From Streptococcus pseudopneumoniae (lineage in GTDB: Bacteria; Bacillota; Bacilli; Lactobacillales; Streptococcaceae), in the NCBI RefSeq assembly GCF_001072375.1, contig NZ_JVKV01000033.1:1-50536 (forward strand): a stretch of 50,536 bases of DNA, read 5' to 3'. The notes under the pieces are model-generated. The model was not told the origin of the DNA. It worked only from the letters and a program-made list of their open reading frames with translations, and did no database searches. The translations under genes were made by a program, and so were the position numbers. Within the stretch, counting starts at the first letter, position 1. The number at the start of each line of letters is the position of its first letter. Below, in pieces: positions 17,274-26,882 of this stretch.

Positions 17274-18008
17274 ATGAAACTAGAACAGAAAAATGTCTTT
17301 ATTACAGGCTCAAGTCGAGGAATTGGTCTTGCCATTGCTCATAAATTTGCCAGCTTGGGAGCCAATGTTGTCTTGAATAGTCGTGGTGAAATCTCCGAGG
17401 AGCTTCTAGCCAAATTTAAACCATACGGGGTGAAGGTTCTTGCTATTTCTGGTGACGTTTCTGATTTTGCGGACGCAAAACGTATGGTAGACCAAGCCAT
17501 TGAAGAGCTGGGTTCAGTTGATATCTTAGTGAATAATGCTGGTATTACTCAAGACACTCTCATGCTCAAGATGACGGAAGAAGATTTTGAGAAGGTCTTG
17601 AAAGTCAATTTGACAGGGGCTTTCAATATGACACAATCAGTCTTGAAACCGATGATAAAAGCTCGCGAAGGTGCTATCATCAATATGTCTAGTGTTGTTG
17701 GTCTGATGGGTAATATCGGTCAAGCAAACTACGCTGCATCCAAAGCTGGTTTGATTGGATTTACTAAATCAGTAGCACGTGAGGTTGCTAATCGCAATGT
17801 GCGTGTCAATGCCATTGCTCCAGGAATGATTGAATCAGATATGACTGCTGTTCTATCTGATAAGGTCAAAGATGCCATGTTGGCACAAATTCCGATGAAA
17901 CAATTTGGCCAAGCTGAGCAAGTCGCAGAGGTCACGGCCTTTCTTGCAAGTCAAGATTATCTAACGGGACAGGTCATTGCAATTGATGGTGGACTAACCA
18001 TGCAATAA
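17274..18008 (+). CDS. fabG: 3-oxoacyl-ACP reductase FabG (244 aa)
   Basis: This SDR-family enzyme reduces beta-ketoacyl-ACP to beta-hydroxyacyl-ACP with NADPH. The cofactor motif TGSSRGIG (11-18), NNAG (87-90), Ser140, Tyr153 and Lys157 (NYAASK) are intact. It begins at ATG 17274 behind AAAGGAG, 32 nt after fabD, and precedes fabF. The position inside the fab operon distinguishes it from the general SDR encoded at 5213-5974. Confidence 0.97.
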   Translation: MKLEQKNVFITGSSRGIGLAIAHKFASLGANVVLNSRGEISEELLAKFKPYGVKVLAISGDVSDFADAKRMVDQAIEELGSVDILVNNAGITQDTLMLKMTEEDFEKVLKVNLTGAFNMTQSVLKPMIKAREGAIINMSSVVGLMGNIGQANYAASKAGLIGFTKSVAREVANRNVRVNAIAPGMIESDMTAVLSDKVKDAMLAQIPMKQFGQAEQVAEVTAFLASQDYLTGQVIAIDGGLTMQ

Positions 18009-18030
18009 GAGTTAAAATAGAGGTATGAAA

Positions 18031-19266
18031 ATGAAACTAAATCGAGTAGTAGTAACAGGTTATGGATTAACATCTCCAATTGGGAACACACCAGAAGAAT
18101 TTTGGAACAGTCTTAAAAATGGAAAGATTGGAATTGGTGAAATCACCAAGTTTGATCACAGTACTTTTGACGTTCATAATGCGGCAGAAATCCAGGATTT
18201 TCCGTTTGATAAATACTTTGTAAAAAAAGATACCAATCGTTTTGATGACTATTCTTTGTATGCCTTGTATGCAGCTCAAGAAGCAGTGAACAATGCTAAT
18301 CTTGATGTAGAGACTCTTGATAGAGACCGCTTTGGTGTCATCGTTGCATCAGGTATCGGTGGGATTAAAGAAATCGAAGATCAAGTGCTTCGACTTCATG
18401 ATAAGGGACCAAAACGTGTAAAACCATTGACACTTCCAAAAGCCTTGCCAAATATGGCTGCAGGTAATGTTGCTATGCGCTTTGGAGCAAATGGTATCTG
18501 TAAATCTATCAATACAGCTTGTGCTTCATCAAATGATGCTATCGGAGATGCTTTCCGTTCTATCAAGTTTGGTTTCCAAGATATCATGTTGGTTGGAGGT
18601 TCAGAATCATCTATTACTCCATTTGCGATTGCTGGTTTCCAAGCCTTAACAGCTCTTTCAACAACAGAGGACCCAACTCGTGCTTCTATTCCATTTGATA
18701 AGGATCGTAATGGATTTGTCATGGGTGAAGGATCAGGTATGTTGGTACTTGAAAGTTTAGAGCATGCTGAAAAACGTGGTGCAACTATCTTAGCTGAAGT
18801 TGTTGGTTACGGTAACACTTGTGATGCCTACCATATGACTTCACCACATCCAGAAGGACAAGGGGCTATTAAAGCTATCAAACTTGCCTTGGAGGAAGCT
18901 GAAATCACACCAGACCAAGTAGCTTATGTCAATGCTCACGGTACCTCAACTCCTGCTAATGAAAAGGGAGAAAGTGGAGCGATTGTAGCTGTTCTTGGTA
19001 AGGAAGTTCCTGTATCTTCAACGAAGTCATTTACAGGACACTTGCTCGGTGCAGCTGGTGCAGTTGAAGCAATTGCAACAATTGAAGCCATCCGTAACAA
19101 CTATGTTCCAATGACAGCTGGAACAACAGAATTATCAGACTACATTGAAGCAAATGTTATTTATGGACAAGGCTTGGAACGTGAAATTCCTTATGCTATC
19201 TCAAATACTTTTGGATTTGGTGGGCATAATGCAGTTCTTGCTTTCAAACGTTGGGAGAATAAGTAA
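18031..19266 (+). CDS. fabF: beta-ketoacyl-ACP synthase II FabF (411 aa)
   Basis: FabF is the main condensing enzyme for chain elongation. The catalytic Cys164 (NTACASS), His303 (NAHGTSTPAN) and His337 (SFTGHLLGAAG) are present. Of two in-frame ATGs (18025, 18031), the second lies 7 nt from the AGAGG ribosome binding site and gives the normal protein start MKLNRVVVTGYG. The stop is 2 nt before accB. Confidence 0.97.
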   Translation: MKLNRVVVTGYGLTSPIGNTPEEFWNSLKNGKIGIGEITKFDHSTFDVHNAAEIQDFPFDKYFVKKDTNRFDDYSLYALYAAQEAVNNANLDVETLDRDRFGVIVASGIGGIKEIEDQVLRLHDKGPKRVKPLTLPKALPNMAAGNVAMRFGANGICKSINTACASSNDAIGDAFRSIKFGFQDIMLVGGSESSITPFAIAGFQALTALSTTEDPTRASIPFDKDRNGFVMGEGSGMLVLESLEHAEKRGATILAEVVGYGNTCDAYHMTSPHPEGQGAIKAIKLALEEAEITPDQVAYVNAHGTSTPANEKGESGAIVAVLGKEVPVSSTKSFTGHLLGAAGAVEAIATIEAIRNNYVPMTAGTTELSDYIEANVIYGQGLEREIPYAISNTFGFGGHNAVLAFKRWENK

Positions 19267-19268
19267 AG

Positions 19269-19751
19269 ATGAATTTAAATGAAATCAAAGACTTGATGGC
19301 GCAGTTTGACCAGTCGAGCTTGAGAGAATTTTCTTATAAAAATGGAACGGATGAGTTGCTCTTCAGCAAGAATGAAGCAAAACTTGTTACAGAAACAAGT
19401 CCAGCACCTCAACCTGTGGTTCCAGCAACTGCACCTACAGTTGCACCACAAGCTCCAACTTCAACACCAGCTGTAGAAGTAGTTTCAGAAACAAGCGCTA
19501 CTGAATCTGTAGCTGAAGGAGATCTAGTAGAGAGTCCACTGGTTGGAGTTGCTTACTTGGCTGCTGGACCAGACAAACCTAATTTTGTTTCAGTCGGAGA
19601 TACTGTTAAAAAAGGTCAAACCTTGGTCATCATCGAAGCCATGAAAGTCATGAACGAAATTCCAGCACCTAAAGATGGTGTTGTAACAGAAATTCTAGTT
19701 GAAAATGAAGAAATGGTTGAGTTCGGGAAAGGCTTGGTACGTATCAAATGA
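19269..19751 (+). CDS. accB: biotin carboxyl carrier protein AccB (160 aa)
   Basis: AccB is the swinging-arm subunit of acetyl-CoA carboxylase. The biotinyl domain at the C-terminus carries the modified Lys126 in [11 protein letters not shown] Pro/Ala/Thr-rich flexible linker spans about residues 44-70. The start lies 2 nt after fabF, and the stop overlaps fabZ (ATGA). The gene is placed among fab genes, so subunit supply is coordinated with elongation enzymes. Confidence 0.96.
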   Translation: MNLNEIKDLMAQFDQSSLREFSYKNGTDELLFSKNEAKLVTETSPAPQPVVPATAPTVAPQAPTSTPAVEVVSETSATESVAEGDLVESPLVGVAYLAAGPDKPNFVSVGDTVKKGQTLVIIEAMKVMNEIPAPKDGVVTEILVENEEMVEFGKGLVRIK

Positions 19752-20170
19752 TTGATATTCAAGGAATTAAAGAAGCATTGCCTCACCGCTATCCAATGCT
19801 CTTAGTGGATCGTGTTTTGGAAGTTAGCGAAGATACAATTGTTGCCATTAAAAATGTGACGATTAACGAACCTTTCTTCAATGGTCATTTTCCTCAATAC
19901 CCAGTTATGCCTGGAGTCCTCATTATGGAAGCCTTGGCTCAGACAGCAGGTGTTTTGGAATTGTCTAAACCAGAAAACAAAGGGAAGCTCGTTTTCTATG
20001 CTGGTATGGACAAAGTGAAATTTAAAAAACAAGTTGTTCCTGGTGATCAGCTTGTCATGACAGCAACTTTCGTCAAACGTCGTGGCACAATCGCCGTAGT
20101 AGAAGCGAAGGCAGAAGTAGATGGTAAGCTTGCAGCAAGCGGTACTCTAACTTTTGCTATTGGAAACTAG
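19748..20170 (+). CDS. fabZ: 3-hydroxyacyl-ACP dehydratase FabZ (140 aa)
   Basis: FabZ dehydrates 3-hydroxyacyl-ACP to trans-2-enoyl-ACP. The hotdog fold has the catalytic His47 (FNGHFP) and Glu61 ([15 protein letters not shown]). As the only FabZ-type dehydratase in this cluster, it feeds both FabK (saturated) and FabM (unsaturated) branches. It overlaps accB by 4 nt and is followed by accC 11 nt later. Confidence 0.97.
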   Translation: MIDIQGIKEALPHRYPMLLVDRVLEVSEDTIVAIKNVTINEPFFNGHFPQYPVMPGVLIMEALAQTAGVLELSKPENKGKLVFYAGMDKVKFKKQVVPGDQLVMTATFVKRRGTIAVVEAKAEVDGKLAASGTLTFAIGN

Positions 20171-20181
20171 GGAGGTTTTCC

Positions 20182-21549
20182 ATGTTTCGTAAGATTTTAA
20201 TTGCCAATCGTGGTGAAATCGCTGTTCGTATTATTCGTGCGGCACGAGAATTAGGAATTGCAACAGTCGCTGTCTATTCGACTGCTGACAAGGAAGCTCT
20301 CCACACGCTTTTGGCTGATGAGGCTATCTGTATCGGCCCTGGGAAGGCTACAGAATCTTATCTGAACATCAATGCCATCCTATCAGCTGCGGTCTTGACT
20401 GAAGCTGAAGCTATTCACCCTGGATTTGGTTTTTTAAGTGAAAATTCCAAATTTGCAACCATGTGTGAAGAAGTTGGTATCAAATTTATCGGACCATCAG
20501 CTCGTGTCATGGATGTCATGGGTGATAAAATTAACGCCCGTGCTCAAATGATTAAGGCTAACGTACCCGTCATTCCGGGTTCAGATGGAGAAGTCCATAC
20601 TGCAGAAGAGGCCCTTGCTATTGCTGAAAAAATTGGTTATCCAGTTATGCTCAAAGCTTCAGCTGGAGGTGGTGGTAAAGGGATTCGTAAGGTTGAAAAA
20701 GCAGAAGATCTCGTGTCAGCCTTTGAAACAGCCTCTAGTGAAGCCAAAGCCAACTTTGGTAATGGGGCTATGTATCTTGAGCGTGTGATTTATCCTGCTC
20801 GCCATATTGAAGTACAGATTCTTGCTGACCAGATGGGACATGTTATTCACCTTGGTGAACGTGACTGTTCGCTTCAACGGAATAACCAAAAGGTTTTAGA
20901 AGAAAGTCCTTCCATTGCTATTGGAAAAACCCTTCGTAATGAAATTGGTGCAGCGGCAGTTCGTGCAGCGGAGTCTGTTGGTTACGAGAATGCTGGTACC
21001 ATTGAATTCCTGCTAGATGAAGCGACTGGTAAATTCTACTTTATGGAGATGAATACGCGTGTCCAAGTAGAACATCCAGTAACCGAATTTGTATCTGGTG
21101 TGGATATTGTCAAGGAACAAATCCGTATCGCAGCAGGTCAACCTTTGACTTTAAAACAAGAAGATATTGTTCTAAAAGGACATGCTATTGAGTGTCGTAT
21201 CAATGCGGAAAACCCAGCCTTTAATTTTGCACCAAGTCCAGGTAAGATTACCAATCTGTATCTACCGAGTGGTGGTGTGGGCTTGCGTGTGGATTCAGCA
21301 GTCTATCCTGGTTATACCATTCCGCCATACTATGATAGTATGATTGCTAAAATTATTGTTCATGGTGAAAATCGTTTTGATGCACTCATGAAAATGCAAC
21401 GAGCTCTTTATGAACTCGAAATTGAAGGGGTTGTCACCAATGCTGATTTCCAACTGGATCTGATTTCAGATCGTCGAGTGATAGCAGGAGACTATGACAC
21501 CTCATTCTTGATGGAGACCTTCTTACCACACTATCAAGAAAAAGAATAA
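20182..21549 (+). CDS. accC: biotin carboxylase AccC (455 aa)
   Basis: AccC carboxylates the biotin on AccB using ATP and bicarbonate. The N-terminal domain begins MFRKILIANRGEIAVRIIRA. The ATP-grasp glycine loop KASAGGGGKGIRKV and the metal/ATP residues in FYFMEMNTRVQVEHPVTE are present. Length is normal. GGGAGG serves as ribosome binding site for ATG 20182. Confidence 0.97.
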   Translation: MFRKILIANRGEIAVRIIRAARELGIATVAVYSTADKEALHTLLADEAICIGPGKATESYLNINAILSAAVLTEAEAIHPGFGFLSENSKFATMCEEVGIKFIGPSARVMDVMGDKINARAQMIKANVPVIPGSDGEVHTAEEALAIAEKIGYPVMLKASAGGGGKGIRKVEKAEDLVSAFETASSEAKANFGNGAMYLERVIYPARHIEVQILADQMGHVIHLGERDCSLQRNNQKVLEESPSIAIGKTLRNEIGAAAVRAAESVGYENAGTIEFLLDEATGKFYFMEMNTRVQVEHPVTEFVSGVDIVKEQIRIAAGQPLTLKQEDIVLKGHAIECRINAENPAFNFAPSPGKITNLYLPSGGVGLRVDSAVYPGYTIPPYYDSMIAKIIVHGENRFDALMKMQRALYELEIEGVVTNADFQLDLISDRRVIAGDYDTSFLMETFLPHYQEKE

Positions 21550-21583
21550 TGTAAAAAGACTATGAGACCGAAAAGGGGGATGT

Positions 21584-22447
21584 ATGGCTCTATTTAGTAA
21601 AAAAGATAAATATATTCGAATCAATCCCAATCGTTCGACTGTAAATCAACCTCAGATCAAGCCAGAGGTTCCAGATGAGCTCTTCTCCCAATGTCCAGGT
21701 TGCAAATATACGATTTACCAAAAGGACTTGGGGAGTGAGCGGATATGCCCTCACTGTGGCTATACCTTCCGTATTTCAGCTCAAGAGCGTTTAGCTTTAA
21801 CCATTGATATGGGTACGTTTTTGGAAATGTTTAAAGGGATTGAGACTCAGGATCCTTTGAATTTTCCAGGTTATCGTAAAAAATTGACTTTGATGCGTGA
21901 AAAGACAGGTCTTGATGAGGCTGTTGTAACAGGAACAGCTTTGATTAAGGGAGAGAAGGTTGCCCTTGGTATCATGGATTCTAACTTTATCATGGCATCG
22001 ATGGGGACAGTTGTTGGTGAGAAAATCACTCGCTTGTTCGAATATGCGACTGCTGAAAAATTACCTGTAGTATTGTTTACAGCTTCTGGTGGAGCACGAA
22101 TGCAGGAAGGAATCATGAGCTTGATGCAGATGGCCAAAATCTCTGCCGCAGTCAAACGTCATTCCAATGCAGGTCTCTTTTATCTGACAATCCTTACCGA
22201 CCCGACGACTGGAGGAGTAACAGCTTCCTTCGCTATGGAAGGGGATATCATCTTGGCGGAACCTCAAAGTTTGGTAGGTTTTGCTGGACGCCGTGTGATT
22301 GAAAATACAGTAAGAGAAGACCTACCAGAAGACTTCCAGAAAGCAGAGTTTTTACTGGAACATGGTTTTGTGGATGCAATTATTAAACGGCGAGAATTGC
22401 CAGATACGATTGCTCGATTAGTAAGACTACACAGGAGGGAGAGTTGA
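21584..22447 (+). CDS. accD: acetyl-CoA carboxylase carboxyltransferase beta subunit AccD (287 aa)
   Basis: With AccA it transfers the carboxyl group from biotin to acetyl-CoA. An N-terminal zinc ribbon is formed by Cys37, Cys40, Cys55 and Cys58, followed by the crotonase-like carboxyltransferase domain with [19 protein letters not shown] and [14 protein letters not shown]. The ribosome binding site is AAAGGGGG. Its stop overlaps the accA start by one base. Confidence 0.96.
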   Translation: MALFSKKDKYIRINPNRSTVNQPQIKPEVPDELFSQCPGCKYTIYQKDLGSERICPHCGYTFRISAQERLALTIDMGTFLEMFKGIETQDPLNFPGYRKKLTLMREKTGLDEAVVTGTALIKGEKVALGIMDSNFIMASMGTVVGEKITRLFEYATAEKLPVVLFTASGGARMQEGIMSLMQMAKISAAVKRHSNAGLFYLTILTDPTTGGVTASFAMEGDIILAEPQSLVGFAGRRVIENTVREDLPEDFQKAEFLLEHGFVDAIIKRRELPDTIARLVRLHRRES

Positions 22448-23214
22448 TGAATATTGCGAAAATCGTTAGAGAAGCTCGTGAACAAACTCGCCTAACAGCC
22501 TTGGATTTCGCAACAGGAATTTTTGATGATTTTATTGAGCTGCATGGGGATCGCTCCTTCCGTGATGATGGTGCTATTATTGGTGGTATCGGTTGGTTGG
22601 GAGACCAAGCAGTGACTGTTGTTGGAATCCAAAAAGGTAAAAGTTTACAAGATAATCTTAACCGTAACTTTGGTCAACCTCATCCTGAAGGTTATCGAAA
22701 AGCCCTTCGTTTGATGAAGCAAGCAGAAAAGTTTGGTCGTCCAATTGTAACCTTTATCAATACTGCTGGTGCCTATCCTGGTGTAGGCGCAGAAGAACGT
22801 GGTCAAGGTGAAGCCATTGCTCGCAATCTCTTTGAAATGAGCGACCTAAAAGTGCCCATTATTGCCATTATTATCGGAGAAGGTGGCTCTGGTGGAGCTC
22901 TAGCTCTAGCAGTGGCTGACCATGTTTGGATGCTAGAAAACTCTATCTATGCAGTTCTCAGTCCCGAAGGCTTTGCTTCCATCTTGTGGAAAGATGGCAC
23001 GCGTGCCATGGAAGCAGCTGAGTTGATGAAAATCACTTCCCATGAACTTTTGGAGATGGAAGTCGTAGATAAGGTTATTTCAGAGAGAGGCCTCTCTGCC
23101 AAAGAGCTGCTAGCTCGTGTAAAAAATGAACTTCAAACAGAAATTGAACAATTAAAACAATTACCGTTGGAGAAACTTTTGGAAGAGCGTTATCAACGCT
23201 TTAGAAAGTATTAA
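22447..23214 (+). CDS. accA: acetyl-CoA carboxylase carboxyltransferase alpha subunit AccA (255 aa)
   Basis: This partner of AccD is the last gene of the fatty acid cluster. It shows [20 protein letters not shown], the oxyanion-type segment [20 protein letters not shown], and [18 protein letters not shown] 22447 is chosen over the adjacent TTG 22444 because GGAGGG ends 7 nt before it. At 255 residues it is shorter at the N-terminus than the E. coli form, as usual in streptococci. A strong terminator follows the stop. Confidence 0.96.
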   Translation: MNIAKIVREAREQTRLTALDFATGIFDDFIELHGDRSFRDDGAIIGGIGWLGDQAVTVVGIQKGKSLQDNLNRNFGQPHPEGYRKALRLMKQAEKFGRPIVTFINTAGAYPGVGAEERGQGEAIARNLFEMSDLKVPIIAIIIGEGGSGGALALAVADHVWMLENSIYAVLSPEGFASILWKDGTRAMEAAELMKITSHELLEMEVVDKVISERGLSAKELLARVKNELQTEIEQLKQLPLEKLLEERYQRFRKY

Positions 23215-23251
23215 AAAGTAAGCTAGAACTAAAAAAGGTTCTAGCTTTTTG
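23213..23251 (+). terminator. Rho-independent terminator of the fab/acc operon
   Basis: Stem AGCTAGAAC (23221-23229) pairs with GTTCTAGCT (23238-23246), flanked by A- and T-tracts. Confidence 0.9.
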
Positions 23252-23335
23252 GTTTCTCTCAAAAATTCATTTCAGGATTAAAAATTGACAGTTGAGGAAA
23301 TGGAACTGAGAGTCGTTAAAAAAAGATGTATATTA

Positions 23336-23460
23336 TATAATAAGGAATGATAATCTATAAGTGCTACAGAGAATAGACTAAGTTTTTATAGATTTTATGC
23401 TGTGTTTGGTCAGTATGTAACTGATAAACTGAATAAGGGGGTGTTATTTTTTTCCTCCAT
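23336..23460 (+). promoter_or_regulatory. promoter and structured leader of the CPBP protease gene
   Basis: TATAAT at 23336-23341 predicts a transcript starting near 23348. That RNA would open with a 9-bp perfect stem AATCTATAA (23352-23360) / TTATAGATT (23386-23394), then a small stem TCAGT / ACTGA (23410-23424), then a GGGGG run and seven T (23437-23453). The roughly 145-nt leader may contain an attenuator. No known motif is recognised. Confidence 0.45.
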
Positions 23461-23491
23461 CAAGGTAATTTTAATTTTTTAAGGAGTGAGT

Positions 23492-24217
23492 ATGAAAAAA
23501 CTAGGACATTTGGGAGTCTATACATTCTTTGTATTCCTCTCAGTTTATCTACTAGAGTTTAGTAGTCTTCATCTGACTAAGTTTTTAGGATGGGGGATAG
23601 ATGGCTATTATAGCATTTCAGCAGTTGGGGAAGTAACTCTTTTAGTGATGTTTGTCTGCTGGTTGAAAAAGAAAAAAATGATTTATATTTTTGAAAAAAA
23701 GGGCTCGAAGAAGTCAAGATTCTTTTTCCTTGTAGTTAGTCTAGCGGCTACTTATTTTGTTCGTCAGTTGGTGGATGCTTTTGACTTAAGATTCCACCAC
23801 TTAACTGACAATAAGTATATCTTTCAAGACCTTCTTTCGGTCCTATACTCCAATGGACAACCAACTTTTCTATCAACTGTTCTCAAGTTTAGTTTAATAG
23901 TAGTCGTCGCACCTATATTGGAGGAGATAGTTCTGAGAGGATATTTTATGAATACCTTCTTTCCAAACTCTAAGTATTATCTGGATGTTATCTTATCAGC
24001 CCTTATCTTTGGAATCAGTCATTTGGTGTTTTCCCATCGCGATCCTATCAGTTTGATCATTTATAGTTTAGGAGGCCTTTTCTTTGCCCTGGTCTACCGT
24101 TGGACAAAGAATCTAAAAATCACAATCCTGTGCCATAGTTTTTTCAACTTTCTCACTTATGCCAAGCCCATCTGGATTTTTGTTTATAATTATGTCTATT
24201 ACCACTTTTTTAGATAG
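23492..24217 (+). CDS. CPBP-family intramembrane metalloprotease (241 aa)
   Basis: This is a polytopic membrane protein of the CPBP (Abi/CAAX-like) family. The metal/catalytic motifs are EEIVLRG (Glu144, Glu145, Arg149), FGISHLVF (His177) and CHSFFNF (His215, Asn219). In streptococci such proteins often act in bacteriocin self-immunity or peptide processing, but no bacteriocin genes are adjacent. ATG 23492 is 5 nt after AAGGAG; the GTG at 23486 overlaps that site. It is monocistronic, with a structured leader and a bidirectional terminator shared with nusB. Confidence 0.88.
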   Translation: MKKLGHLGVYTFFVFLSVYLLEFSSLHLTKFLGWGIDGYYSISAVGEVTLLVMFVCWLKKKKMIYIFEKKGSKKSRFFFLVVSLAATYFVRQLVDAFDLRFHHLTDNKYIFQDLLSVLYSNGQPTFLSTVLKFSLIVVVAPILEEIVLRGYFMNTFFPNSKYYLDVILSALIFGISHLVFSHRDPISLIIYSLGGLFFALVYRWTKNLKITILCHSFFNFLTYAKPIWIFVYNYVYYHFFR

Positions 24218-24230
24218 TGGAAGGCAAAGA

Positions 24231-24262
24231 AAAAAGTGTTTGATAATTGTCAAACACTTTTT
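24231..24262. terminator. bidirectional terminator
   Basis: A 13-bp perfect stem, AAAAAGTGTTTGA pairing with TCAAACACTTTTT, lies between the CPBP gene and the convergent nusB. Confidence 0.9.
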
Positions 24263-24271
24263 CTATATTAT

Positions 24272-24694
24272 TTAATCTTCTTCTGTCACAAATTGACTGA
24301 GGAGTCCATTGATGAAACGGGCTGACTTTTGATCTGAAAAGCTCTTAGCAAGTTCAATAGCTTCGTTAACAGCTACGAGTTGAGGAGTATCAAATGAAGT
24401 GATTTCAAAAACTCCTAGGCGTAGTAAATTCTTTTCTACCAAAGTCAGACGATCGATGGTCCAACCAGTTTTCAAATGTTGAGTGATTTGTTTGTCCAGA
24501 TCATCCTTCTTAGCTTGGACACCAGAAACGAGCTCTACAAGGAAGTTAGGAAGTTGTACGTCTGTATCTTCGCGATCATGTGTGTAGGCGAAGCGACAAG
24601 CAGTTTCTAGATCTGAACCATATTCAAGACTCATCAAGGCTTGGAAAGCACACTTACGTAGTTCACGTCTAGATTCTAATAATGGACTAGTCAT
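24272..24694 (-). CDS. nusB: transcription antitermination factor NusB (140 aa)
   Basis: NusB binds boxA RNA with NusE (S10) to prevent premature termination in rRNA operons. The all-helical fold is recognisable from RRELRKCAFQALMSLEYG at the N-terminus and VAVNEAIELAKSFSDQKSAR near the C-terminus. It is the last gene of the efp-asp23-nusB operon and overlaps the Asp23 gene by 8 nt. Confidence 0.96.
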   Translation of the reverse strand: MTSPLLESRRELRKCAFQALMSLEYGSDLETACRFAYTHDREDTDVQLPNFLVELVSGVQAKKDDLDKQITQHLKTGWTIDRLTLVEKNLLRLGVFEITSFDTPQLVAVNEAIELAKSFSDQKSARFINGLLSQFVTEED

Positions 24695-25076
24695 TGAGGA
24701 AGTCCTCGTCGAATAAGTCTTTCAATTCTGGTTTTGGTGTTTTATCTGGAACGATACCTGAAACGTGAATGTTGACAGCAGAGATTTCAACATCAGCCAT
24801 GTTACGGACAGCATCCTTAACAGCTTTCTGGATAGCCATAGCAACCTTAGGAACTTTGACACCGTACTCTAGGTAGAGGTAGATATCAGCTGTGAGCTCA
24901 TCGTTTGCTTCTTTTAGATATACGCCACGACCAAGAGAAAGTTTTGAAAGGGTGTCAGATACTGATTTGTTTGAAAAAGAGTGTACGCCTTCAACTTTCG
25001 CAGTTGCAATAGCAATGATTTTTTCAAGTACACGTGGGGCGATGACGATTTCGCCAAGTTGTTCTTCAATTCCCAT
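24687..25076 (-). CDS. Asp23/Gls24 family envelope stress protein (129 aa)
   Basis: This is a DUF322/Asp23 domain protein beginning MGIEEQLGEIVIAPRVLEKI and including VEGVHSFSNKSV and DIYLYLEYGVKVPKVAMAIQ. Family members (B. subtilis YqhY and others) are linked to envelope or alkaline stress and, for YqhY, to control of acetyl-CoA carboxylase. The efp-asp23-nusB order is conserved in Firmicutes. A functional link to the acc genes a few kb away is possible but only inferred. Confidence 0.93.
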   Translation of the reverse strand: MGIEEQLGEIVIAPRVLEKIIAIATAKVEGVHSFSNKSVSDTLSKLSLGRGVYLKEANDELTADIYLYLEYGVKVPKVAMAIQKAVKDAVRNMADVEISAVNIHVSGIVPDKTPKPELKDLFDEDFLND

Positions 25077-25104
25077 AGAATGACCTCTTTCTAGTTTCTA
25101 GAGA

Positions 25105-25665
25105 TTAGGCGCGAGAAACGTAAGTTCCTTCTGCAGTGTTGATAATCAATTTTTGACCTGCTTCGATGAAGTCTGGAACGTTCACAACAAGACCAGTTTC
25201 CATTGTTGCTGGTTTACCAGAACCTGTAACAGTAGCACCTTTGATAGATGGTTGTGTCTCAGCAACTGTCAATTCAACAGTAGTTGGTACAGTTACACCG
25301 ATTACTTCAGTTCCGTAGAATTGGATTTTTACATCTGAGTTTTCAAGGATGTAAAGCAATTCGTTTTCAACATTCACAACAGGAATTTCGTATTGGTCGT
25401 AAGTTTCTGTGTTCATGAAGTAAGCTGTGTCGTCCATTTTGTACAAGTATTGAGCTGGAACTGTTTCGATGATCGCTTGCTCAAATTTTTCTTCTGGGCG
25501 GTAGCTTGTTTCAAAAGTTGAACCAGTGCGGACATCACGCAATTTCATACGCATGATAGTGTTTCCTTTACCTGGTTTGTGGTGGCTAGCTTCCAAAACG
25601 CGGATCAATTTTCCTTCAGCTGTTTCAAAAGTCATACCAGCCTTTAGTTTACTTGCTTCAATCAT
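25105..25665 (-). CDS. efp: translation elongation factor P (186 aa)
   Basis: EF-P rescues ribosomes stalled at polyproline. The three beta-barrel domains are intact, and the tip loop reads HHKPGKGNT with the functional lysine at position 33. The KPGKG tip contrasts with the arginine form used with rhamnosylation by EarP. The ATG at 25665 follows AGAGG. It heads the operon with asp23 and nusB. Confidence 0.97.
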   Translation of the reverse strand: MIEASKLKAGMTFETAEGKLIRVLEASHHKPGKGNTIMRMKLRDVRTGSTFETSYRPEEKFEQAIIETVPAQYLYKMDDTAYFMNTETYDQYEIPVVNVENELLYILENSDVKIQFYGTEVIGVTVPTTVELTVAETQPSIKGATVTGSGKPATMETGLVVNVPDFIEAGQKLIINTAEGTYVSRA

Positions 25666-25698
25666 GTTTTTACCTCTTTAATAAATAGTTTACTCTTT

Positions 25699-25727
25699 AT
25701 TGTACCATAAAATGCAATAATTCTCAA
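25699..25727 (-). promoter_or_regulatory. efp operon promoter
   Basis: On the minus strand, TTGAGA (25727-25722), a 17-bp spacer, and TGG plus TACAAT (25704-25699). Confidence 0.8.
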
Positions 25728-25745
25728 ATATCAGATGAGCTTGAA

Positions 25746-26873
25746 TTAGTTGACTGGTACGATATTTCCTTCTTCATCTTTGGTTACGAGAACATACTTA
25801 CCGTCTACCTCGATGTAAAAGTTCTTGCTTGCAGTTTGCCCGTTATTTTGAACAGGGGCTTGAGTTTGGGCTTGTTGGTTGAGTTGATTGCCAAGTGTTT
25901 GTCCTAGATTCATTCCCATAATCATGTTCATACCATTGCCATTGCCTTCATTGTTAGCAGCAGCGATGAGAGCTTCATTACGAGCACGACGTTCTTCAAT
26001 CTCAATCGTATTGTACTTCATAGCGACAAGCTCGCTATCAAGCTTACGGACAATATCTAAGCTTTCTTGATCATAGCTCAAATCTTCAAGTAGAATGTTG
26101 GTTGTTTCAATCCCATAAAGTCCTGCCCATACCTTGTTAACTTCTTGTTTTGCTAGCTCATTGAAAGTATCCTGATTGGCATTAAGGCTATAGATATCGA
26201 CCTTGTTTTCATTGGTAAATTTAGCAATCGCAATAGCAATCTTTGGTGCGATATTTTGTCGAAGTGTTCCTTGAGCTACATTTTGCAATGTAAAGGCTTT
26301 ATGGTCTTCAATTTGTTGACTGATGGAGCTGACATAGAATAGGACTGGATCAGCAACTTTGATATCAAACAAACCGTAGAAGCGGATGTTAAGTAATTGT
26401 TGATAACGTTCACTGAAGTATTCTACAGCATTCTGTGTACCGAATTTATTTCCGGCAACGGGTTGCATACGAATAAAGATGATTTCTTGTTGGGTAATGA
26501 CTTGACCACCAAATGAGAAGCGATTTTTGAAATTTTCCCAAGTACCCTTTAGGCCACCTTTTTCAAGAAGCCAAGCATTGTCTCCAGAACGCCATTCGTG
26601 GCTACCAGCTTCTAAGACGTCTCCAAGGAAGGTGCCGTTGTTCACTAGAATAGCGACATAGCCTTGAGGAACAATAACGACACTACCATCTGTTAGTAGT
26701 CCAGTGTTTTGATTGCTTTGTCTAGATTTGCCATCTGGATCTTTTGAAAGAAGTTGGCCTTTAATGGCCAAAGCATCGGCTGTTAGGTTATTTGGAAGTA
26801 CGATCGCTTCTTTAAATTTGCTATCGTTGAAACTATTAAGCCCTGAAGATAGGGCGGCACGAATAAATCCCAT
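25746..26873 (-). CDS. SPFH-domain protein, YdjI-like (375 aa)
   Basis: This is a soluble SPFH/'virion core'-type protein starting MGFIRAALSSGLNSFND, with an SPFH domain over about residues 65-270 (VIVPQGYVAILVNNGTF onward) and a Gly/Asn/Gln-rich tail ending in a short beta unit (FYIEVDGKYVLVTKDEEG). It resembles B. subtilis YdjI, which recruits PspA to membranes under stress. No pspA gene is adjacent. It lies 9 nt downstream of the Tim44/zinc-ribbon gene in the same direction, so the two form an operon and probably a membrane-stress module. Confidence 0.8.
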   Translation of the reverse strand: MGFIRAALSSGLNSFNDSKFKEAIVLPNNLTADALAIKGQLLSKDPDGKSRQSNQNTGLLTDGSVVIVPQGYVAILVNNGTFLGDVLEAGSHEWRSGDNAWLLEKGGLKGTWENFKNRFSFGGQVITQQEIIFIRMQPVAGNKFGTQNAVEYFSERYQQLLNIRFYGLFDIKVADPVLFYVSSISQQIEDHKAFTLQNVAQGTLRQNIAPKIAIAIAKFTNENKVDIYSLNANQDTFNELAKQEVNKVWAGLYGIETTNILLEDLSYDQESLDIVRKLDSELVAMKYNTIEIEERRARNEALIAAANNEGNGNGMNMIMGMNLGQTLGNQLNQQAQTQAPVQNNGQTASKNFYIEVDGKYVLVTKDEEGNIVPVN

Positions 26874-26882
26874 AATTTCCTC

